DNA of 64,000 nucleotides from Plicaturopsis crispa FD-325 SS-3 (GCA_000827205.1 KN832566.1:638543-702542), one strand, 5' to 3'; counted from the first letter of the stretch, positions 13,201 to 25,100 are shown. A program made the numbers and translations. Notes: a model not told the origin generated them from the letters alone.

Positions 13201-13906
13201 TCAGCTATGGAAAGACTTACTTTGCACACCACTCCTGGCAAGTATCGCATAGTCGAATGGTGTCTGTCAAGTCAGGAACGACCTCCTTCTCTGCGAGTAC
13301 ATATTCGTAGCGCTCAGTCAGTGTTTCTCTGACGTTAGCGGGAACTTGCAAAAATGCGTAGGGGTAAGATGCCGAATACTGCTGTAAGACATGAAGTGGA
13401 CTGACGATTTCGAACGTCGGTAGCCTGGATAACCTCGAATTCTTTCTTGATGTAGGGGTCGAAAGCGCGATTGAAATAAAATCTGTCAGGGCGTTTCCTC
13501 CAACCAGCGAGGTCGGAAATCTTGTCTCTGTGAATGACGTGGCATTTTGAGCGCAGCTGGCCGAGGTCGCATATTTCGGAATATATGGCGGCGAGGAGAA
13601 GGCGACTGTCGGCCACAGGACGATCGCTCACGTCGCTGGGGCGATAATACCACGCCAAACGAACGCGAGTGTAATTTTCCTTGCCCTTCCCATTGCCCTT
13701 TGGTGCGCCCTCTGGCCCCAAGAACTCCATTATCCGTGCCACCGAGTAAGGCGTGCCGTCGCGAATCTCCCACTTCGGCGAGCAATAAACATGGTCTGGC
13801 ACATAATATTAGTTTGAAGTGCTATACGGGGCCATTCGAGAGGGTAGCGTATTTTACCGTTGACTTTGACCCGGTCACCGTTCTTGAGCGATATTTGAAC
13901 AGACAT
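10256..13906 (-). CDS. SNT2: SNT2-like chromatin reader (BAH-PHD-SANT-GATA-like-PHD-ePHD)
   Basis: The protein begins MSVQISLKNGDRVKVN at 13906. A BAH domain comes next (DHVYCSPKWEIRDG, then the YYRPSD and EICDLGQL blocks). The first PHD finger follows at about 13250-13030 (CDRCKKHFHMHC, WTCAPC), then an AT-hook-like GRGRPRK. A SANT domain is encoded at about 12200-12040 (WTRQEVAAFEDTI, VRFYAHWKK). A CGAC...LCDNCGQNW cysteine pair spaced like a GATA-type finger follows at about 11840-11740. A second PHD (CSQCQVRVHPG, WMCELC) and an extended PHD (CVLCPRKRK, WAHVLC, FEITP) complete the core. The C-terminus holds a further CxxC pair (CYQC, CHKC). Yeast Snt2 works with Ecm5 and Rpd3 in a histone deacetylase complex. 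The gene is convergent with the deubiquitinase, whose stop lies 175 bp away. Confidence 0.9.
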
Positions 13907-15067
13907 TGGGGAAGGTGATCTGAGCTTGAAATTTGGGTCGAATAGATTCGAGATATTGCGGGGGTGTAATAAATCAAAATTCTGAGAGGTAGAAAAGCGG
14001 AAGGCGCATGTGCAGCTGGAGTGTACACGACTGATTTCTTTGCGAGGTTGTGGTGGTGAACAAGAGGAGAGCGTCGAATAAACAGGCCGCGACGGTCCAC
14101 GGAAAACAAACTCCGCCACAGAAGCACACCGTCGTTCGAAGCCATTGCCCTCGTCGTCCGCGACAACTTTCTCGTTCGTTTGCCTCGAGTCCTCTTTTGC
14201 TTTGCTTGATACTACCTACGGTTCTGACCAGCATGAGCATGAAGGAATAGCCATGATTTTTTGCTTCGTTGCTTTTGGTGTCCTTGCAGACAAACGCCAG
14301 CTTAGCCGCAGATTGCCCCTTTCGGAGTAAAGGTCAAGTCCCGAAAGCTCACGGCGACTCAAGATTGTGCATGACTCCATCCCATCCAAGCCCTTGCATA
14401 TAACGAATATGTGGCGGCCGAACTGAGACCGGTGTTACGAACGGGTGTAACGTTGTGCAACAGACGTGGGTAAGTGTCTCTGTATATCTGCTCTTTGAAT
14501 CTAGATGTTGATTCAGACTGGCCAATGATCGCTAGTACGCCCGTCATCCACGTAGCTCACACGCGTGTTCCTGCAGACTATGCATTGCCTTTGCTCTTTC
14601 ACGGAGATGGACATGACTAGCGCTGACTGCGGTATAGCGAAGGTTTGTGTCATGCTGGCTATCAATGGCTTGCGTTACACATGCGATTCACACCGGCACT
14701 GACTGCAGCATGCTCGCACTTTATTCCGTTCGTTTTGCGTTCTCTTCCTGTTTTCGACGATCTTCGATGCGCTCTATCGACACCTGGGGCCCATCGACGC
14801 CCATCGACCACGTCTAGCCGATGCTATCAGTGTGCAATCCCATGCATATTGCTACCCGCGAATGCGGCCGTGGCCTTTCGGGTGGTTCCCAAACGGGACA
14901 TTCTCGGCAAGTTCCTGGATGACATAAATAGCCCCTGGCGATGCGGAAGAAAATGAAGAGGAGGCGGGGGCGTCTCTCGTAGGCAACTTCTTCAACATTT
15001 CTTGGTCTCAACTACAACAAGCTCACGTCCGCTCTTGCTTCAGGACCGCCTTGCCCTCGCTCGGTCT
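13907..15067. promoter_or_regulatory. Divergent intergenic region
   Basis: This 1.16 kb spacer between the divergent SNT2-like and histidine-kinase genes presumably contains both promoters. Short open frames on either strand look non-coding, and no domain is recognisable. No repeat or RNA gene was seen. Confidence 0.4.
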
Positions 15068-18000
15068 ATGTCTTCTTACGACCGCAAACCGTCCGCCGTT
15101 AGCACTGGGACCGCTCGCTGGACTGAAGATCTGGGTCAAGTTCCGTACGCGAAAGGACCAGTACTCGAGAAGGATGAGGGTCAATTCACGAGGGCCCCCG
15201 ATAGCCCCTTTGTGATGCAGCCGATGTTTTCTGCTCGTGAAGTCCCCCGCACATCCACGCACTCAAGCAGGAAACACCAGAAGAAGGCACGGATCGGGCC
15301 TACTGCACTCAAAGTTCGCTGGGCGCGCATACGCCGGCGCATTGGCACCGAACCACCTACGTCCACCGCATCTGTACCTGGCGAGAGCGTGGGGAGCAGC
15401 AGCTACAACTACGTAGACACGGCCAAGACCGATGAGGTCGACGAGGTTGTTGTGGACAGGGTTTGGATGGACGACATCAAGAGCTCTGAGCACTCCGACC
15501 ACGCCAACGACAAGGAGAGCCACCCCGCCACAGGGACAAACGCCGACGTAGACGAACTACACGCCGATCTCCTCCGCTCGACACTTTGGCTGCCTTTCAT
15601 CATCATCAGGTATCGACTCTGGCCGTGGATATGGGAGTTTTTCAACTGTCGGTTCATCGATCCGACTTCGGAGTTGCACTATAGGAAAGAAAATTGGTTC
15701 AACAAGAAAGTGAGCGGCGTGAACACTTCTCAGGGGCACCGTCTCATTCTATCCCCAGACTCTTGCGCTGTGTTCGGCATGCTGGTTAATCATCAACTGG
15801 ATGCTGGGAACTGCCTTTGTCCCTAGTCCTAGAATGCTAATTGACAAAATATTCTACTATGGCGTACGTCGAACTCGTTATCACTCGCGGCGCGCACCCC
15901 GCTGATGTTGCAACTTAGGTCGCCCCTCTGCTAACTTTTCCGATCCTCCTCATGGTCATGTACGATTTCCCGAGGGACCGACCCAACCTATACCAGGTCG
16001 TCCTTGCATGCTCTGTATGGAGCTGGTCCATCTTCCAGCTCTTAACCATGTCAGTAAATCTCCTCAGGTCGTTTCTCTCTCTTACCCTTTCATGCTAGAT
16101 ACCTTTGTGGCTACTATACACCGTCGAAATCTTTGTTTTCATGCGGGAAAAAGGATTTCATTGCCACCTTTTAGTACGTTTTCTCATTTCCTTCTTTGTT
16201 GCATCGTCCTTACCTGAAAATAGTTATACCACGGCATTGCAGACAATTGCATTATTTGGTCTAAAACTGCATCGACTACCCGCAATAATTGGAGCGTTTG
16301 TTTTCTTCATCCTGGCCTGTGTATTGATTGCCCCGCAACGCGTTACTTGGTCACGAGGTGATTCACCTATCAATGGGTTTGTGGATCGTCGCTGACAACC
16401 TAATTTTTGTAGCTATCATCAATTTCGTGGTCTACCAGACATTTCTGCTCTACGTACGCCATTACACTCACATTCAACTCTACACCGTGCTGACCAAAAA
16501 ACAGATTCATTACATGCGCGAAAATGCTGAGCGTCGGATGTATTCTTTGCGCGATCAGCTCAAAATACAGTTTCGGGCGACTCAGAAGGCGCAGGTCAAC
16601 GAGCGGAAGTCAGCAGACTCAAAAAGGCGCCTAACTTCGTAAGAGTGCTTTTGCTCGCTTCCATGTTCCCAAAACTGATTACCGTCTAGGTACGTGTTCC
16701 ACGAGGTCCGCGTCCCGTTGAATACGGCTCGTAAGTGCCTTGCAATATAAGTATAGCTCAATCAATTTTTTGACGGTGCCTTTTTAGTCCTAGCCGTGCA
16801 GAACATGGCGGCGTCACGTACTGTGGCTAGATCACAGGACGTAGAGTTCAAGGCTTTGGAGGGCAGTTTGAGCATGATGTCGAAGGTCCTTAACGACGTG
16901 CTGGATTTCAATCGGATGGACAGTGGGCGGTTCGAGTCCGTGTCAAAGGTTTGTGCTCCTACCCTTCTCTTGGGCACCTTTTCATAACTCGTCGTCCACA
17001 CAGCCGTACGCGTTTCACCAGGTCATACAGTCATTGTTCACTCCACTTCGCATGGCAACCGATGCCCGCGGTATCGACTTTATCACTGAGCTGGATCACA
17101 GTGTCGACGATGTGGCGCGCCACGCGATGTACATGGCGGGTGGTCAAACGGCTGCAGAGGCCGCTCGACGGGTCAAGGCTTCAGACGAGGACGGCCTCGT
17201 CGTTGGCGACGAAACGCGGTTCCGGCAGGTTATCACGAATCTTGCTAGGTGGGACCCTTCCAGTCATGATAAATTAGTACAACAAGGCTAACGTTCATCG
17301 AACAGTAACGCGTGCAAGTTTACTCCTTCCGGCGGCAAGCTAACGATCAGGACAAGGCTTGTATTACCTGCGGCAGGCAGTGAGGATGCGACATTGTGGT
17401 CCGGCAGCTCACGCGACGCTGAAAGCTCGCCAGGATCTCCTTCGTCCGAGACAGACCAGTCTCACGCCCTTTCGAAACGCCATGTCAGCGAGCACAACCT
17501 CAACCACTCCAAAGCCAACACTCCCGAGACGATCGTTGTGCGCATCGAAGTCTGCGATACTGGCTATGGGATACATAGCAGGTGCGTCCTCGGTCATGAA
17601 TAGTGTCACACGAACTGAACTCATGCTAATCCGTTGTCAGGGATATGGAGCAATCCAGACTCTTCAGTGCATTTAACCAAACGGAACAGGGCCGCCTGCA
17701 AGGAGGTTTGTCGCCCCAGAATTTTGATATACCGTGGTGGTTCTAACAGTGACTTTAGGTAAAGGAACCGGCCTCGGCTTGTCGCTGGTTCGTCAGATCG
17801 TCAAGCTGAGTGGGGGACGATTGGGCGTTAAGTCCAAAGTCGGCGAAGGGTCCACCTTCTGGGTTGAACTACGTGAGATTCAATCCGTCATCGCTTGCGT
17901 AATTTTCATTGAAAGCATTTCTTCAGCTCTCGGCGTAGGCAGAAAGGTCACTGATTTATCCCCCGCGGGTGATAATACCTCTTCTTCAATGCTTGAAATG

Positions 18001-18992
18001 GACGAGCTTCGTACAAGTGATCGAGCTACGATGCAGAGTCTCATGGAGCAAGGCGAGTCGCTGTGCATTCATTTGACATTCTATGTTTGTTAACATTTGA
18101 TTAGGTGGACTGACGGAGATGCTCCTGACTGAGCGAGAGCTACGGGACCCGAACTCCTCGCTCTCACCGCACACGTTGGACACTGCTTCCTCCTCGACAC
18201 AATTCACTCGATCCAAGCCGTCTACCTCTTCGGAGGCTTCCTCGGACCGGCCTCCCATGGTCGAAAATACGTCGGCCGATACGGTTCAACCGTCACGCGT
18301 GAATCGACCGACATTCGTGCGGCTGCCTTCCTCGTACAACGCTGATCTTCCCAGCCAGAATCCTCCGAGCGTGACTTCCTCTTCCACGGGCTCCTATACT
18401 TTTGGAAGCTCCCGGTCGCAAGGGTCATCGTCCCTATACGAACCTGGGACGATGAACGTGCTCGTCGTCGATGACGATGTGACCACGCGGATGCTGATGG
18501 CTCGGCTCCTGAGTCGTCTGGGCTGCACGGTCGCGGTTGCGGAGAACGGGCAGGTCGCACTGGACATGATCCTGGAAGGGACCGGGCTGCCGTCTTCTGC
18601 GACTCCAAACGAGCAGGAGCAGGGAGCCGCTGTACCGTGCCCGGAAAAATACGCGGTCATATTCTTGGACAACCAAATGCCGGTTCTGTCTGGGCTGAAG
18701 ACGGTGGCCCGTCTTCGTAAACTTTGCAGACGTGACTTTGTTGTCGGTGTTACCGGTACGTGCTACGATTCCCTCCCTGCATCCCTGTTCTCACCGTGGT
18801 TATCTAGGTAACGCTCTTATCGACGACCAGGAGGAATATATAGCGCATGGCGTTGACCAGTACGTGTTGCTTTCCGCCTGATGCTAAACTTTACTTACCG
18901 GCCGGTTGCGCAGCGTCTTAACGAAACCCGTCTTCGAGAAAAGTCTCAGGGCGATGCTTGCCCTTGCAGATGAGCGGCGTAAACGCGATTAA
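15068..18992 (+). CDS. Membrane-anchored hybrid histidine kinase with one receiver domain
   Basis: This is a two-component sensor. It autophosphorylates a His and passes the phosphate to its own receiver Asp, then in fungi normally to an HPt protein of the Ypd1 type. The N-terminal 200 or so residues are polar and cytosolic-looking (start MSSYDRKPSAV). Several hydrophobic helices are encoded at about 15840-16450, without a recognisable extracytoplasmic ligand domain. A coiled linker follows. The H-box reads FHEVRVPLNT at about 16700, with the N-box DETRFRQVITNLASNACKF at about 17210-17320. The G1 box is CDTGYGI and the G2 box is GKGTGLGLSLVRQIVK. The receiver at about 18455-18980 has VLVVDDD, the phospho-acceptor D in FLDNQMPVLSG and the conserved K in LTKPVF. 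More than ten short introns are present. All key residues look intact. Confidence 0.93.
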
Positions 18993-19333
18993 TGACTTGA
19001 ACTATGCATAACGACTAGAATGAATTACTAGACGCGTACGTGATCTCTTTACTATCTTTTTTCTTTGGGGCTATCTCAGGGAGGTTCTCGTCATCTGTAC
19101 TGTCCTGCATTACCACTCATTCACGCTATATACTCACTCTGTACTCACCGCTGCATATACGCACTACTATCCTTGTAATACCACATTCATCTGGATTTTT
19201 TGTGTGAAGACACCGATTGAGTACCACAGCAGCCTTTTGTGGCCTGTCGGAGATCGGAAGTGGCCACAACAATATCCGCCGAGTCCGAGCCTGAACGCTC
19301 TCGCATTGCCCTCAGTCTTGCAATTCTACTACG
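18993..19333. other. Intergenic spacer
   Basis: This 341 bp stretch lies between two genes on the same strand. It likely holds the 3' UTR of the kinase and the promoter of the Ran-binding gene. It is pyrimidine-rich near the downstream start, and nothing further is recognisable. Confidence 0.35.
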
Positions 19334-21667
19334 ATGGCCGACGACGACTCTCCTCACGTTGCAACTGAAATTAGGTCGCAGGATCTCTCCAAGGACGCCC
19401 CGCCATCACCACCATCTTCGCCCGATGCTGTAGCAGATCCAGGTATGTAGTCATTTCGTTTCTACTTATCGGGCGCACGTTCTGTATCTCACGAGTAAAC
19501 ACGCCACCACCATACTTATATCGCAGAGACCAAGCTGTCGAGAAAGCGAGAACGAGAGATATCTCTGGAACCTGGTACTCCTAAGGCGCCTGTTGTCGTA
19601 AGTCCAGTTAGCTGCCGTGCACTTTACGTGTTTCCTCGCCATGCACCACTCATCGTTGTGTCTCTGCTGGGCAGGACGATCCTATCGCGGACAAGGCAGC
19701 GTCAAAGGATTCGCGCAGCCCTGCGAAAAAGAATCGCGTGTTTTTGGATGCGACCGTGGAAGAGGGCGAAGGGCTTGGAGCAGCACAAGCGCGGACACCG
19801 CCCCGTTCTTACTCCCCGCCCATAAGTGGGACCCCGTTACACGAGATCAAAGTGCGGCAGATTAGCCAAGGCGTGGAAGATATCAACTGGAAGAACAAGG
19901 GACGCGTATCGAACGGAACGGAGACCATGGGCGATTCCTCTGCCGCCCCCGATACCAGTATGCACACCGCACTGCTAGCCTGTGGACCTCGCGATGGAAC
20001 TGATCGTCTCTGTCTCTAGTTGATATCGCTGCGCATTCTGCATCTCGCTCCTCTTCACCAAAGCCAACCAATGGCGCGCATGAGCAACATCCGTCGCGTC
20101 GCAGCTCGGAGTCTGATAACGAGAAAGGACTGAAACGAAAACTAGAGGACCGCGCGGCGAGCCAAGGTCCTGAGGCGAGCTCCTCAGCTGTGTCCGCAGA
20201 TACCAACAAACGACAGCGAGACGATGCTGGACAAGACGAGAACCCGCGAGAGACGAAGCGGCCAACCCCTCCTCCGGAGTCGTCTGATGCTAAGACAGCA
20301 TCTACGTCCACCGAAACTCAAAAACGACCAAGAGACGATGCAGACGAGGACAAAAATCCGAGGGAGACAAAGAGGCCGTCGCCACCCCCTGACAAACCAG
20401 CAGCCAAGCCTACATCCACTCCAGCTCCCAAACTGGTGCGTGATGGCGTTTGAAGTTGGGAGATGTACTTATGCTCTCATGCGATATAGGGAGGTTTTGC
20501 GGCGTATGCATCGACAGCGTCACCTTTCGCGTCTGTCACGGGCAAGAATATCTTCGGCTCCGCTAAGGCAACACCATCGCCCTCACCATTCTCTACATCA
20601 CTCCCTCCTGGATCCCCATTCTCATCCTCGTCGTTCCCTCCCACCCCCTTCGCTACCCCCGGGTCTTCGGCCCTAGGGAGCAAATCCAGTGACTCTCCCT
20701 TATCCACACCTTCCACGTCGACTAAGCGCTCGGGCTTCGAAGCATTCGCGTCCTCCGCGTCGCCTTTTGCCACAGCTGCCGCGCGCGCGAAGTCTCCGAC
20801 GGGCTTTGGGCAGAGCTCTGCATTCCAAAGAAGCAAGTCGCCCGCAAGGCGGGCCAACCCCGCGAATGCGCAGGCGTTCTCGTCGTACGCGACGGGAGGC
20901 GCGCACGGATTCACCATGTCTGTTTCGAAGCGCGCGCGAGGAGGCTCTCCTGATGGCGCGCTTTCTGGGCGAAGCTCCCTCGAGAGACCGAATTCTGCAT
21001 CGAATGTGCTAGATGGCGACAAGGACGATGCGGAGGACGATGATGCGGGGCAGGTTACGTTTGGGGACAAATTGCGGGCGGGCAAGGATTCTGATGAGGA
21101 AGGGAAGAGCGATGAGGATGAGCCGAAGGTTGCGCTGACAGAACAAGATAGTGAGTGTTAAACCTGGTTCGGAAGTGTCCATATTAATGATATCCCATTT
21201 AGTCCAAACGGGAGAGGAGGACGAGGACACGGTTCACCAAGTACGGGGGAAACTATACGCCCTCACTGACAATGCTTGGAAGGAGAGGGGCACCGGCCAG
21301 CTCAAGCTGAACGTGCGTCAGTCTGATGGCAGCCGAGCTCGATTAGGTGAGTTGGTCTCAAGCTAACCCGTGCATGACTCTTACCTTACTCTTATCTAGT
21401 CATGCGGAAAGAGGCTGTATACACGCTCATTCTCAACGTAACGCTTTTCAAGGGCATGAAGGTCTACATAGACCAGGACCCACGTTATATCCGCTTCAGC
21501 GTAATCGAGGGTGGGATGGCACAGCATTACAATCTAAGGGTAAGTCCACTCCTTTTCGCGCGCATACTGCCGTGCTTACTAGTCTGACTTGCTCTTGGGC
21601 TAAGGTGTCCAACGGGAAGGTTGCGGAGGAACTCTTGGAAGACATCATGAGCAACATCCCGGCATGA
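19334..21667 (+). CDS. Ran-binding domain protein, RanBP3/Yrb2/Hba1-like
   Basis: The protein starts MADDDSPHVATEI at 19334. A long, polar, lysine- and acid-rich N-terminal half follows, with bipartite-NLS-like stretches (SRKRERE, GLKRKLED, TNKRQRDD) and two near-duplicate RETKRP segments at about 20250 and 20370. A Phe-Gly/Phe-Ala poor-complexity middle resembles the degenerate FG region of Yrb2 (GFAAYAS, NIFGSA, GFEAFAS). An acidic stretch precedes the C-terminal RanBP1-type domain at about 21200-21660 (VHQVRGKLYAL, RGTGQLKLNV, RLVMRKEAVYTLILN). The domain contacts Ran-GTP. In the Yrb2/RanBP3 family it assists Crm1-dependent nuclear export. The order NLS-FG-RanBD points to that family rather than to cytosolic RanBP1. 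About six introns are present, including two in the RanBD. Confidence 0.88.
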
Positions 21668-21990
21668 CGATATACCTCGGATTTTGCCCTTCTTTCTCAG
21701 GATACAGCTACTCTTCATCATCTTGCCTCCGTGTTGTCCACCCTGTCTCGCTGTCGCGTATATTGCTTGCTGTGTTAATTCGATTCGCCGTGGACACCAC
21801 CAGCGCCGCTGACCCTGCACCTCTTCCGTGCGGATTAATATCGAGCCTGTATCTAAATGTATTCTATATCCTGTCTCCGACACTATGCACGTTCACGATC
21901 GCGAGGATGCCGGGGCCAAATCATAGTGCATTAGATAAATTATGTATCTCGAGCGCCGCAATATACACGTCAAGTACAATCCCCGTCCCC
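21668..21990. other. Convergent 3' intergenic region
   Basis: This 323 bp gap lies between the stops of the Ran-binding gene and ALG5. It is AT-richer than the exons and presumably carries both 3' UTRs. No other feature was found. Confidence 0.35.
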
Positions 21991-23243
21991 CTACTCGTTT
22001 TTAGCCTTAAGGGCAGCGATCTTCCAGCGCCCGGTGAGGTGGTTCGCGCGGAGGACGAGCAAATCGCGCAGCATCTGCAGCGAGTCCGTGAATACGTTCA
22101 GCTTGCTCCCGGCGACCTCGTGCCACTCGACGGGCACCTCCGCGACGGGGATGGCGAGCGCCTTCGCGAGGAGGAGCAGCTCGACGTCGAATATCCACGT
22201 CGTGAGGTGCTGCGCGGGGAAGATCTGCCGCGCGGCCTGCCGCGTGAACAGCTTGAAGCCGCATTGTGTGTCCCGGATGTGGCCTACGCCGACGATGCGC
22301 AGGATCGTGTGCAGGCCGTACATGAGCACGTTCCGGAGGAAGGAGCGCTGGATTGACATGCCTGTTAGGTGTGTAGCTAGTTATTGGGCATGTGGAGATT
22401 GCGTACCTTGACTACTGCGTCGCTCTTGACAAGGTGCGCTCTGCTGCCTACGGCAGCGGCTGGTTCGTTGTTGGGTGCTATCTTGTCCATAGCTGTCCAG
22501 AGCAGCTCCAAATCTTCAAACCGACTCGCCCCATCTGCGTCCACCATCAACAACCGCTCCCCGCTTCCGTGCAACATCCCATGCCGGACCGCGCCGCCCT
22601 TCCCCAGGTTTTTCTCGAGCACGACGACTTTGATATCACTCTTGGGATACCGCGCGGCAAGGTTGAGCGCAACAGCCGACGTGTCATCCGACGAGCCGTC
22701 ATCCACGATGAGAATTTCGTACGTGCGGCCGGTCTTCCTGATTGCCGGGGACTCGAGGTGCTCCAGCGTCGTCTCCAGCATGGACGGGAGGCGCTCGGTC
22801 TCGTTGTACGCCGGTATAACGACCGTCAGGTCCACGGAGGCGGGCTCCGCTAGCGAGGTGAGCGGGCTGGGCGTCTTGCGCTGCGTGTTCGAGCGGTATT
22901 TCCGTTCTGACGCGCGCGTGATGATGGGCGGGGGCGACCAGAATACAAGCACTGTGTAGAGCTGATAATGATGAATGAAACGCTACTCGACAACAGATGC
23001 GGAATGGGGGTAGAAAACGCGAATCAGACACCAGGGGTGCGTGCACCCCGACCCGGGGTGTGTCGTCCTTGCCACGGCGTGCATCCGTGAGGCGACCCGT
23101 GGCTCGAAGAACAAGGATGAAAGGGTGCTCATCATGGAAAATACGCGGCGAACAGACGCGATGGGAGTGAAAGGGCGACTTACGGAGGTCAGGAGGACGG
23201 CTACCGCTGCGACCCCGCCATATAAGACCGCTGGCTGGTCCAT
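21991..23243 (-). CDS. ALG5: Dolichyl-phosphate beta-glucosyltransferase
   Basis: ALG5 moves glucose from UDP-glucose to dolichyl phosphate on the cytosolic face of the ER, which supplies the three terminal glucoses of the N-glycan precursor. The first exon encodes MDQPAVLYGGVAAVAVLL, an N-terminal membrane anchor. The GT2 catalytic domain follows: VVIPAYNETERLP, EILIVDDGSSDD, VVLEKNLGKGGAV, the metal-binding MVDADGASRFED, and the family-typical QCGFKLFTR with WIFDVELL. The protein is close to the usual length of about 330 residues. Three exons are evident, with introns near 23180-22960 and 22400-22360. A divergent start for another gene is not seen upstream; the next feature is the tRNA. No defect was seen. 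Confidence 0.95.
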
Positions 23244-23519
23244 GAAGCAGAGAATAGCGTGACGAGACTCAGGTGTAGACGGGTATCATGCAATTGTTGC
23301 TCCCTGTGCTTGCTGGCACTCTGACGTGTCCCTGCCGTCGCCGTGGTGTCGATGTTGTTCGCCTAAGCGTCAATTAGAGGAAGAATAATGAAAGTGCAAA
23401 AAGACAGCAATGCGGAAAGTAAGGAACGGAAATGCTGATGGCACTTTGTGCTGGCAAGAACACGTTCCGTGGGAACAAGTAGACTCGAGCCAGTCAAAAT
23501 TTTACAGCCGACACTCGAA

Positions 23520-23563
23520 GATAGTCGTTCGAGTTGGCTGTATAGAGCCAAAAAACGACTATC
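23520..23563. repeat. Strong two-tier hairpin (perfect inverted repeats)
   Basis: A 10-bp outer arm (GATAGTCGTT, 23520-23529) pairs with AACGACTATC at 23554-23563. A 6-bp inner arm (TTGGCT, 23534-23539) pairs with AGCCAA at 23546-23551. The terminal loop is 6 nt and a 4/2-nt internal bulge separates the arms. A T-run follows at 23564. It lies about 125 bp beyond the 3' end of the tRNA gene. A structured RNA, a palindromic relic and chance are all possible. Confidence 0.5.
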
Positions 23564-23688
23564 TTTTGTATAGCGTAGTTTTCGGGCACTGGTTCGAGTC
23601 TAGGGAACAAGCATGTTGTAGACGTCGACAAAAAGTCTGTCGGTCTGTTTACGAACGACTTGCGCCGCTCATAAGCAGACCGAGAGGC

Positions 23689-23762
23689 TGGCCAACGTGG
23701 GGATCGAACCCAAGACCTTCGCGTTATTAGCACGACGCTCTAACCAACTGAGCTAGTCGGCC
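23689..23762 (-). tRNA. tRNA-Ile (anticodon AAU), intronless
   Basis: On the minus strand the 74 nt sequence begins GGCCGACTAGCTCAG, which contains the A box. Anticodon-loop context is GCTAATAACG, and the B box is GGTTCGATCC. The acceptor stem GGCCGAC pairs over 7 bp with GTTGGCC (one G-U), followed by discriminator A. The D, anticodon and T arms all fold. The anticodon AAT (read as IAU) decodes isoleucine. No intron is present. A T5 run about 55 nt downstream on the minus strand (near 23631-23635) could stop Pol III. A cytosolic nuclear gene is the simplest reading. Confidence 0.95.
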
Positions 23763-23837
23763 GATGAATGCGAGGCTTTTCTGCACCATACAACAGAGCT
23801 AAGTGTGGCGTTGGAACCCAACTTCAAGTCTAGCGTA

Positions 23838-24383
23838 CCGTGAAAAACGCCAGAGTTATTAACACCGGTTAATTAACACCGGTTAATAACCGGTTAATAA
23901 CCAGTTAATAAATAATCTGGCTTTGGAGAGGTGAATTATTTGTGAAAAACTATTTGAGACTTTCGAGGGCTGTCGCTGTCGACCTAGGCATAGGAGTGCT
24001 TGCCAGACTTGAATTCAAAGGGACATAGAGTGCATTGAATGAGTTTGTGTTATTCCAACCAAAACAGGAGATTGCAAGGAGCTGCACTCATTCCCACGCT
24101 CTCACAGGTCTCTGAACAAAGACCACAGTCCTCTCGGTTCACCAAATGTACTCCCAATGCCCTTGGATTGCTCAATAGATGTCGTGAGTACTCGTCAGTA
24201 CACGTCAGGGCGATTGTAGGCACCGCGGGGCGCGCGAGAAAATTTTTATGATTTAATTCGCATTTTTGGGGGAAACGTGCACGTGACCTGTTAATAACCA
24301 TGTTAAAAACACCTGTGAATAATTGCTCTGACCCCGGGTGGTTATTAACCTGGTTAATAACAGGCCCAAATAGTTTTTCACGG
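23838..24383. mobile_element. Non-autonomous TIR element (MITE-like), 546 bp, TA-flanked
   Basis: The ends are inverted repeats (CCGTGAAAAAC at the left, GTTTTTCACGG at the right), flanked on both sides by TA (or the palindrome GTAC). This matches a TA target-site duplication as in Tc1/mariner-type and related elements. Inside each end sit arrays of GGTTAATAACC-type palindromes: four or five at 23855-23910 and three at 24285-24365, in opposite orientation. A second copy of the terminal motif, GTGAAAAACTATTTGAG, lies at 23942 and matches the right terminus better than the left terminus does. That suggests a rearranged left end. No coding capacity for a transposase is visible. Confidence 0.75.
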
Positions 24384-25100
24384 TACACTATTCAAGTCGC
24401 TTTCAACTTCCAATCCTTGCAGAAGCGCTCAGAAAAGGTATTCTAACTTGCAAAATTCTTATACCGTCAATTGGTAAAGCTAGCCATAGACCGCTTGGCA
24501 GTATGTACAGCTTTCCTATCATGCGTGCAGCGTCAAGCCAGAATCACCCTGGACCTGTATCATGATGGCCCTACCGACTGCACCAAGTGACAAGCACTAC
24601 GCTTCCGCTGGTATGTTTTAGCCTATGTCGATTCTGCGTATAAGTAGAATTGATCAGGTGCAGTGTGCCCAGGTGTGCCCCTCATGGAGCACAATATCCA
24701 AATGGCCATTGCCCCGCCGTACATCAAATCCATCACTGCTATATCAGCAGCGCGAATTTCCGCGCAGGCACTGAGACAGGCGGGGCATTTGCGCCCGCGC
24801 GGTTAACGTTTTAACGTTGAAGGCGCTGTCCGCAACCTGCCTCTTGGAGGTTGCGTACGTTCTTCGATTTTGATTGCCTCTTGATGGCCCCTCAGGGGCC
24901 CCGACAATCGCACCGCGAACTCAAGTGATGATTCAGTCCCATCTCTCGTATATGAGCATGCAGCGCTCGTCGTCTCCCAGGTTTCTTCCGTGCGCAGGCC
25001 CACCCCCACGACCCACACTCTTTTTCTTCCGGTCTTTACGACCTACACGTTCGCTTAGCCCCTTCTAACACCCCGCGCAGCTTGACGCTCACGTTTTGCC
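24384..25100. other. Intergenic region upstream of the lipase pair
   Basis: This 717 bp stretch holds no recognisable gene. It should contain the promoter of the first lipase. A pyrimidine-rich tract (TCTTTTTCTTCC-like, about 25019-25032) sits 70-80 bp before the lipase start, where fungal transcription start sites are often found. Confidence 0.35.

Noticed and set aside
1-23243. STT3 and ALG5 as a glycosylation gene cluster
   Set aside because: They lie about 19 kb apart with five unrelated genes between them. Shared pathway membership alone does not make a cluster.
23590-23610. Second Pol III B-box-like sequence GGTTCGAGTC on the plus strand
   Set aside because: There is no matching A box, acceptor stem or anticodon arm at the right distance, so no tRNA is called.
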